From: Serratia sarumanii
GTDB lineage: Bacteria; Pseudomonadota; Gammaproteobacteria; Enterobacterales; Enterobacteriaceae
Reading direction: 5' to 3'
Assembly: GCF_029962605.1 (NCBI RefSeq)
Contig: NZ_CP124750.1
Coordinates: 2,170,001 to 2,234,000, forward strand
Length of the DNA stretch: 64,000 nt
Positions 58,264-64,000 of this stretch are shown here, in pieces; the first letter of the stretch is position 1, and each line of letters starts with the position of its first letter. The notes beneath the pieces are model-generated. The model was not told the DNA's origin. It made no database searches and was given only the letters and a program-made list of their open reading frames with translations. The position numbers and the translations under genes are program-made.

Positions 58264-58785
58264 ATGAAACGTTATTGGTATGCAGCGCTCGGCCTGATGG
58301 CGTGTGGTGCGGCTCAGGCGGCGACAACCGACGTCGAGATGCACCTGGTGACCGGGCAGGGGATCGGTCAGGACATCGGCAAGGTGGCCATCAGCGAAAC
58401 GCCGTATGGCCTGCTGTTCACGCCGAGCCTGAAAGCATTGCCGGCCGGGGTACACGGCTTCCACGTGCATGAGAAAGGCAGCTGCGAGCCGGGCATGAAG
58501 GACGGCAAAGCGGTGGCGGCGCTGGCGGCCGGCGGACATTTCGACCCGCAAAAGACCGGAAAACACCTCGGGCCGTATGCCGACGGGCACCTGGGTGACC
58601 TTCCGGCCATCTATGTGACCGCCGACGGCATGGCGAACTATCCGGTGTTGGCGCCGCGGCTGAAAAAAATCAGCGACATTGAGGGTAAAGCGCTGATGGT
58701 GCACGCCGGCGGCGACAACCATTCGGATCATCCACAACCGCTCGGCGGCGGCGGAGAACGCTTCGCCTGCGGTGTGATCAAATGA
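58264..58785 (+). CDS. sodC: Cu/Zn superoxide dismutase, periplasmic
   Basis: 173 residues from the ATG at 58264 with AGGAG upstream. Signal peptide (1-19, ends AAQA). Copper and zinc ligands are in [29 protein letters not shown] and [11 protein letters not shown]. It protects the envelope against superoxide. Its stop abuts the stop of the convergent ydhK. Confidence 0.96.
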   Translation: MKRYWYAALGLMACGAAQAATTDVEMHLVTGQGIGQDIGKVAISETPYGLLFTPSLKALPAGVHGFHVHEKGSCEPGMKDGKAVAALAAGGHFDPQKTGKHLGPYADGHLGDLPAIYVTADGMANYPVLAPRLKKISDIEGKALMVHAGGDNHSDHPQPLGGGGERFACGVIK

Positions 58786-60815
58786 TTATCCGCCGCTAAC
58801 GGCCGGTACGGCGGTGGGCTGGCCCATCGCCTGTTGCAACTGCTGCAGCGAGCAGTAGAGCCGCCAGATCAGGCCGGCCAGATCGCGCGCCGCCTGTTCC
58901 GGGTGGTGCGCCAGCGCGTTGCTCATGCGCAGCAACTCCTGCAGCGTGGCGTCCAGCGAACTGTGCTGCACGCCTTTCTCCGTCATGATGCCGCGCAGGC
59001 AGTGGATACAGACGTTGCGCACCGCCGACAGCGGATCGGAACGGGTTTGCCAGTCGCGCAGTTGCCAGACGATATGGCTGCAGTTGAGCAGCACCACGCC
59101 CCAGCGCAGCAGCCAGGTGCGAGCGTCCTGATCCTGACTTTGATTAAGCTGGCTGATGCGATGGTAGATCAGCGATTCGAACTGGCTTTCGCTCTGCTGC
59201 GGCCGTTTGCTCAACTGATCGATAAAGTCGCGCCGCAGCGCGCGGATAATGCGGCGGCTTTTGCGTTTGTCCGAGCTGGGGCGCAGGATCTGAAACGCCA
59301 GCCCGGCCAGCAGCACGCCGACGATTTTAGCGATGTTGTCATTGATAAAGGACTGGTAGTCATAGCTCGGCGGATTGCTGACGGTCAGGAACGAGCCCAT
59401 AAAGACGATCAACTGCCCCCAGAGCGCGGCATAAGGTGGATTCTGCAGCTTGAGCATCTGCATGGTCACCAGGATCGGGAACAGGAAGGCGCAGAACACC
59501 CAGAAGTCGTCAATCTGGATCATCAAACCGAATTTCACCACGAAGCAGGCGACCGAGAGCAGCAGCACCGCCTTGAGCAAGGTGCTGACGCTGTTGATCG
59601 GCGAAGGCGTGGAAGAGTAGAGCACGCAGCTGATGGCGGTGAGCGTCAGCGCCGCGCTGCCGGCGTCCCACTGCGTGTTGATCCAGTAGGCGCAGCCGAT
59701 CACGATGCACAAAAAGGTGCGCAGGCCGTTGTAGGCGGCTTCGTAGCTGTCGGTATGGCGCGCCAGCGCAGTGACGCGCGGCGGTTGGAGATCGCTGACC
59801 GCCGTGGCGCTTTCCAACCGCCGCAGCCAGCGGTTGCAGCGCAGGTAAAGCCAACAGAAATCGCGCAGCCGCAGCCAGAAGGCGCGATGGCGGTAGTCCG
59901 TAGCCTCTTGCGGGGCGATCTGCTGAAGCAGGCGCGCCAAACGGTATTTGTCGGTGGCGGGATCGCGCAACTCGTCCAGCAGTTTGTCAGCACCGGCATC
60001 AGATTGGCGGGGCGATCCGGCCAGTTCAGCAGCATGCGGCGCAGGCTGGAGATAACGCTGGTCATGCGCAGCTGTTGGTGCAGCAGATAGTTGAGCAGGT
60101 TATTTTGCCGCCGCAGCCGGTAGTGGCTCCAGAATGCCTGAATGCGCAGCAGGTTCATGGTCAGGATCTGGCCGATGACCCCTTCGTGCGAGGTGCGCAT
60201 CTGCGCGGTGATCTCCGGCTGCCACAGCATGGCGGCATGCTCCAGCAGGCGCAGCTGCATGCGCCGCAGCGAGGTCAGCAGGGCTTCGCCGTCCGAGGTG
60301 CTGGGCAGGATCATCATCATCAACCCGCCGCACAGAATGCCGGTGATCACTTCGCAAACCCGCGCCTGTGCGATATCGAAGATTTGCTGGGTATCGGTGA
60401 CGTTGACCGTGCCGAAGGCGATGATGGCGGCGGTATAGCCCGCCAGCGCGAAGGCGTAAGAGACGTTGTTTTGGTAATGGTTGGAGACATAGGTGCACAG
60501 CCCGATCCAGGCGGCGATGAACAGCGTAAACAGCCAGGGATCGTTCAGGCAGTGGCCGGCGATCGCCACCGACGCGGCGGCGCCCACCAGGCTGCCGAAG
60601 ATGCGGCCGATGCTTTTACTGATCACGCCGCCGATGGTGGGGAAGCTCACCACCGCGGCGGAGGTAAGCGCCCAATAGGGTTCGTCGAGTTCGAGCACGA
60701 AGGCTACCCATAGCGCCAGACACATCGCCAGTGAGTTGCGCAGCGCATAGCGCCATTGGCCGCCGGTCGCCTTACCCCAGGGGGTGCGGCTCCACTCCAA
60801 AAAAGGCAGGTTCAC
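58786..60815 (-). pseudogene. ydhK: ydhK, FUSC/aromatic acid exporter-type inner-membrane protein, frameshifted
   Basis: Two reading frames cover one gene. Frame 1 from 60815 ([20 protein letters not shown]) holds the N-terminal membrane half to LLNWPDRP. Frame 2 resumes at [17 protein letters not shown] and runs to 58786 with the C-terminal FUSC half. Adding one C to the CCCC run at 60009-60012 (minus strand) restores a single frame of 676 residues that aligns with E. coli YdhK (670) with no gap at the junction. It could be a true lesion, phase variation or a sequencing error. It works, by family, with YdhJ and YdhI as an efflux pump under SlyA. Confidence 0.85.
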
Positions 60816-60818
60816 ACT

Positions 60819-61682
60819 TTAGTTCCGCTGATGAATCGAAATGGTGCAGGTGGTGCCGGCGACCAGCGTCAAATCGGCGGGCACGTTGAGCAATTTTATC
60901 CGTACCGGCACGCGCTGAGCCAAACGCACCCAAGGAACATTAGGCTTAACGTCCATTAATAGATCGTTGCTGCTGTCAACGCTCTGATCGTAAATGGCGC
61001 GGCCGATGCTCTCTACTTCCCCCTGTAGCGGCGTGTTGCCGTTATATAAAACGATGTCCGCTTTATTGCCTTCTTTTATATGCTTCAGCTTGGTTTCTTC
61101 GAAATAACCGAGCACATAAAACGAATGCACATCCACCAACGCCACCAGCGGCGTACCGGCGTTGGCGTAGTTCCCGACCCGCGCCTGCAGGTTGGTGATA
61201 TAACCGTCGGTTGGCGCGTAAATTTTGGTTTTGCTCAAATTCCATTTGGCCTGTTCCAGATTGGCCAGGGCGGCTTTATAGGCGGCCTTCATTGCCTGCG
61301 CGGCTAAATTTGACTCGTCCAAATCTTCAGCGGAAATAACGTTACGCGCTAAACCGCGGCGGCGGGCAGCCTCGTGGTCCGCTTTGGCCAGATCGGATTG
61401 CGCTTTTGCCACCGCGGCCTCGGCATTGTCCAGCGCAATCTGGTAGGGCACCGGGTCGAGGGTAAAAATCAGACTTCCCGCAGGTACGAACTGATTGTCA
61501 TTCGCGCTTATTTTCTCTAATCTTCCAGAGACTTCAGGGGTGATATTGACGAGTTCGGCGCGCACTTTTCCATCACGGGTCCATGGGGATTGCATATAAT
61601 AATTCCAGAGCCACCAACCGGCGCAGACGGCAATGGCGCAGACGATCACCGTAGAGAAGTATTTTAATGTTTTATGCTGCAT
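60819..61682 (-). CDS. ydhJ: YdhJ, HlyD-family membrane fusion protein
   Basis: 287 residues. One N-terminal membrane anchor (about 8-27), a barrel-sandwich lipoyl half (VRAELVNITPEVSGRLEKI), a coiled-coil hairpin rich in Ala/Lys (residues 85-145), and the return half (TKIYAPTDGYITNLQARVG). It is the periplasmic adaptor of an EmrA/AaeA-like pump with YdhK. Three bases separate it from both neighbours. Confidence 0.92.
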   Translation of the reverse strand: MQHKTLKYFSTVIVCAIAVCAGWWLWNYYMQSPWTRDGKVRAELVNITPEVSGRLEKISANDNQFVPAGSLIFTLDPVPYQIALDNAEAAVAKAQSDLAKADHEAARRRGLARNVISAEDLDESNLAAQAMKAAYKAALANLEQAKWNLSKTKIYAPTDGYITNLQARVGNYANAGTPLVALVDVHSFYVLGYFEETKLKHIKEGNKADIVLYNGNTPLQGEVESIGRAIYDQSVDSSNDLLMDVKPNVPWVRLAQRVPVRIKLLNVPADLTLVAGTTCTISIHQRN

Positions 61683-61685
61683 GGG

Positions 61686-61922
61686 TTACCAACTCGCTAA
61701 AATCCATAAGGAACCGCTGACGGTCAGAACGAAAATGGACAGGTCCATCAACATGGGATGCCAGATTTCACCGGAATACATCCAGTCTCTCAGCAGCTGA
61801 TGAATCAGCAGCCATAAGAGCAGTCCTAGTAAAAAAGCTTTAAATATAGGTGGAAAATAAAGCGATGCTCCCAGGACCAAATCGGGCAAGGGAGATGAGG
61901 TGTGTAACCATGATGTATTCAC
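61686..61922 (-). CDS. ydhI: YdhI, DUF1656 small membrane protein
   Basis: 78 residues with two hydrophobic segments. DUF1656 proteins go with FUSC/HlyD pumps. First gene of the ydhIJK operon, divergent from slyA. Confidence 0.92.
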   Translation of the reverse strand: MNTSWLHTSSPLPDLVLGASLYFPPIFKAFLLGLLLWLLIHQLLRDWMYSGEIWHPMLMDLSIFVLTVSGSLWILASW

Positions 61923-62074
61923 ATTAACAATCCCTAAGGGTGAATATGTTGAATATTTGCATAACGATTAAACAATAGCGGCTAAAAATAGTGGCTATTT
62001 CCACAATATACATTATATACATTTGTGTTTTTAATGTGAGTTACCCAAAATAGTCTAAGCTCTGGGAGGTAATG

Positions 62075-62086
62075 TTAGCATGCTAA
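62075..62086. promoter_or_regulatory. SlyA box upstream of slyA
   Basis: TTAGCATGCTAA, a perfect palindrome one or two bases from the consensus TTAGCAAGCTAA. It is 16 bases before the slyA GTG, where it could autorepress; it may also act on ydhIJK. Confidence 0.75.
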
Positions 62087-62102
62087 TTATAAGGAGGGGG
62101 AA

Positions 62103-62534
62103 GTGGAGTCAACATTAGGTTCAGATTTAGCACGATTAGTTCGTGTGTGGCGCGCGCTCATCGATCATCGGCTCAAGCCGTTGGAGCTGACCCAAACGCA
62201 TTGGGTCACGTTGCACAATATCAATCGCTTGCCGCCGGAGCAGTCGCAAATCCAGCTGGCCAAGGCGATCGGTATCGAGCAACCGTCACTGGTCCGTACG
62301 CTGGACCAACTGGAGGAGAAAGGGCTGATCACGCGTCACACCTGTGCCAACGATCGCCGCGCGAAGCGCATCAAGCTGACCGAAGCGGCCGATCCGATCA
62401 TCAGGGAAGTGGACAGTGTGATCACGTCTACGCGCAGTGAGATTTTAAGCGGCATTACCGCCGACGAAGTGCATCTGTTGGTAGGGCTGATTGGCAAGTT
62501 AGAACAAAATATCACCGAACTGCAGAACAAATAA
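62103..62534 (+). CDS. slyA: SlyA, MarR-family transcriptional regulator
   Basis: 143 residues from a GTG with AAGGAGGGGG before it. MarR winged-helix motifs are seen in [27 protein letters not shown] and [10 protein letters not shown]. It usually relieves H-NS silencing and controls envelope and virulence genes. Divergent from ydhIJK. Confidence 0.95.
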   Translation: MESTLGSDLARLVRVWRALIDHRLKPLELTQTHWVTLHNINRLPPEQSQIQLAKAIGIEQPSLVRTLDQLEEKGLITRHTCANDRRAKRIKLTEAADPIIREVDSVITSTRSEILSGITADEVHLLVGLIGKLEQNITELQNK

Positions 62535-62578
62535 TAATATTCTTATTTTCTACGATTACAGTTTCACAGCATCAGAAA

Positions 62579-62607
62579 TAAAACCGGAGGCGATTGCCTC
62601 CGGTTTG
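62579..62607. terminator. Shared terminator between slyA and slyB
   Basis: 11-bp stem AAACCGGAGGC / GCCTCCGGTTT with loop GATT. It ends both converging genes. Confidence 0.8.
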
Positions 62608-62626
62608 CCGCTTGTCGCCGGCTGGC

Positions 62627-63091
62627 TTACAGCGGGGAAACGGTGATGGTGTCGCCCATGCGCGCCATGCGCACGCGCTGGCCAGGGCTGAACTTGGTGT
62701 CGCCCGCTTTCTGCACCACCACGATGTTCTCTTTCTGGTCGGTTTTGATCTCCAGCTCGTAGCCGGAGGTACGGCCGGCCACTTCACCGATGCTGTTACC
62801 TGCCGCGCCGCCGGCGATAGCGCCCGCCGCGGTAGCCAGCGTACGACCGGTGCCGCCGCCAACGGTGTTGCCCAACAGCCCGCCAATCACCGCGCCGCCG
62901 ATCATCCCCATGGCGTTGGAGCCTTCGCCGCCCTGAATTTTAACCGGACGCACGGAAACCAGCGTCCCGTAGGTGACGGTCTGCACCTGCTTGGCCTGTG
63001 AGGACGAGTAGACATCACCGGACATGGATTCATTGGCACAGCCGGCCAGCGTAACGGCGGCGACGGCAACGACGAGAAGACGCTTGATCAT
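62627..63091 (-). CDS. slyB: SlyB, outer-membrane lipoprotein
   Basis: 154 residues from the ATG at 63091 (MIKRLLVVAVAAVTLAGC, lipobox LAGC at 15-18). A glycine-zipper part (GGAVIGGLLGNTVGGGTGR) follows. It helps keep the outer membrane stable and is a PhoP target in relatives; a PhoP-like box lies upstream. Confidence 0.95.
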   Translation of the reverse strand: MIKRLLVVAVAAVTLAGCANESMSGDVYSSSQAKQVQTVTYGTLVSVRPVKIQGGEGSNAMGMIGGAVIGGLLGNTVGGGTGRTLATAAGAIAGGAAGNSIGEVAGRTSGYELEIKTDQKENIVVVQKAGDTKFSPGQRVRMARMGDTITVSPL

Positions 63092-63450
63092 ACAAAACTC
63101 CTGATGGTAGTAGTCCATAACCTGGCAATGCTATCCAGGCAAGATTCAGTGAAAACGATAGACAAAGTATGGCTGAAAGTTGACACACCGCCATGCTTCA
63201 TCGCTGCATGCAGCTTAACTTTTCTCTGTTCAACCAATAATAAACCGCGGTTTACCTTTATGACAGCCTTGGTGACATTCCGTCGCCTGTTATGGCACGG
63301 TTTAACACATAACCCGTGCCACAGCGGCGTCGGGGGGCATCTGGCTCACGAACCGTAAAAAAAGCATCATAATTCATGGCGTTAATCCGGCAATTCTGGT
63401 TTATTTGTCAGGATGAATTTTGCTTACCGCGCGGGTTAGAGGATGTTGCT
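63092..63450. other. slyB-anmK divergent promoter region
   Basis: About 360 bases with no gene. It holds a PhoP-like box for slyB and a ACCGCGGT palindrome at 63244-63251. Confidence 0.5.
63230..63246 (-). promoter_or_regulatory. PhoP box upstream of slyB
   Basis: On the minus strand GGTTTA-TTATT-GGTTGA fits the direct repeat (G/T)GTTTA-N5-(G/T)GTTTA with one mismatch. TTAAGC, 11 bases on, could be the -10. Confidence 0.65.
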
Positions 63451-64000
63451 ATGAAGTCAGGCCGCTATATAGGCGTCATGTCCGGCACCAGTCTGGACGG
63501 AATCGATGTGGTATTGGCCGCGATCGACGATCGCATGGTGGCGCAGCAGGCCAGCTATAGCCATCCGATGCCGATGGCGTTGAAAAAAGAGATCCTGGGC
63601 ATGTGCCAGGGGCAGCAAACCACGCTGGCCGCCGTCGGCCGGCTGGACGCGCGACTGGGCACGTTGTTCGGCGAGGCGGTGCTCGGCCTGCTGAAGCAAA
63701 CCGGCATCGACGCGGAGCAGATCACCGCCATCGGGTGCCACGGCCAGACGGTGTGGCACGAACCGGAGGGTGACGCGCGTTTCTCGATGCAGCTCGGTGA
63801 TAACAACCGCATCGCCGCGCTGACCGATATCACCACCGTCGGCGATTTCCGCCGGCGCGACATGGCCTACGGCGGGCAGGGCGCGCCGCTGGTGCCGGCG
63901 TTCCATCAGGCGCTGCTGGGGCATCCCGTCGAGCGGCGCATGGTGCTGAACGTCGGCGGCATCGCCAACCTTTCTCTGCTGTTGCCCGGTACGCCGGTGC
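63451..64000 (+). CDS. anmK: AnmK, anhydro-N-acetylmuramic acid kinase (5' part, cut by window end)
   Basis: The first 183 residues are visible and the frame is open to the right edge. [26 protein letters not shown] is the ATP-site start of the family; [11 protein letters not shown] and [22 protein letters not shown] hold active-site residues. It recycles murein anhydroMurNAc. ATG at 63451 follows GAGGATGTTGCT. E. coli also has it next to slyB. Confidence 0.95.
   Translation, partial: MKSGRYIGVMSGTSLDGIDVVLAAIDDRMVAQQASYSHPMPMALKKEILGMCQGQQTTLAAVGRLDARLGTLFGEAVLGLLKQTGIDAEQITAIGCHGQTVWHEPEGDARFSMQLGDNNRIAALTDITTVGDFRRRDMAYGGQGAPLVPAFHQALLGHPVERRMVLNVGGIANLSLLLPGTPV

Noticed and set aside
59985..60030. 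Programmed -1 ribosomal frameshift in ydhK
   Set aside because: No X-XXY-YYZ slippery heptamer or pseudoknot is visible, and a single-base loss in the C run explains the break better.

Overview
The window reads as a chromosomal segment of a Serratia species, most likely Serratia marcescens or a close relative. The evidence is a GC-rich enterobacterial gene set whose order largely follows the E. coli K-12 37-38 min region (nlpC-ydiV-selO, hemP-aroH-ppsR-ppsA-rprA-ydiK-ydiJ-menI-sufABCDSE-ldtE-lpp-pykF, tRNA-Val, mdtK-ribE-cfa-punC-punR-purR-cydH-sodB-mepH-grxD-rnt-gloA-nemA-nemR, ydhL-ydhF, sodC-ydhKJI-slyA-slyB-anmK). Added to it are Serratia-type genes: the Ser207 RTX lipase LipA, a complete hemPRSTUV haem-uptake locus and the arn lipid A operon. 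No plasmid, phage, insertion sequence, CRISPR array or rRNA is visible.

Layout. 1-4537: distal part of the arn operon (arnA 3' part, D, T, E, F; start/stop codons overlap), for L-Ara4N addition to lipid A. 4714-9194: nlpC, lplA, an AT-rich patch with a ydiV-type EAL gene, then selO. 9232-15303: haem ABC transporter, haem-handling protein, outer-membrane receptor and hemP, with a Fur box in front of hemP. 15475-26300: glutathione peroxidase, aroH, ppsR/ppsA (divergent), the sRNA RprA, ydiK/ydiJ (divergent) and menI. 26346-32887: a Fur-box gene of unknown function facing the Fur-box suf operon. 33185-39824: envelope and central-metabolism genes (ldtE, lpp, pykF), a cupin, three tandem tRNA-Val(GAC) genes, mdtK and ribE. 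39879-48631: a small I78-like lipoprotein, cfa, punC/punR, purR, cydH, sodB, mepH, grxD and rnt. 48711-54859: the nemR-nemA-gloA electrophile-response block, eptA, and a LysR/oxidoreductase divergent pair. 54883-64000: ydhL, ydhF, lipA, sodC, a frameshifted ydhK with ydhJ and ydhI, slyA, slyB and the start of anmK.

Shared themes. Iron and oxidative stress: hem, suf, sodB, sodC, grxD, the peroxidase and an unknown Fur-box gene. Envelope remodelling and cationic peptide resistance: arn, eptA, ldtE, lpp, mepH, nlpC, cfa, slyB and the Rcs-controlled sRNA rprA. Several regulatory sites can be read by eye: Fur, Cra, RcsB, NemR, PurR, SlyA and PhoP boxes.

Points most worth a second look are the YdiV homologue that keeps most EAL catalytic residues, the ydhK frameshift explained by one base in a C run, an orphan plus-strand terminator at 49374-49397 suggesting an unannotated sRNA, the unknown Fur-box gene at 26346-26750, the structured ydiK/ydiJ intergenic region, and a nemR promoter that implies a nearly leaderless mRNA. 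I see no wholly new multi-gene system; the novelty is in small regulatory and broken elements.
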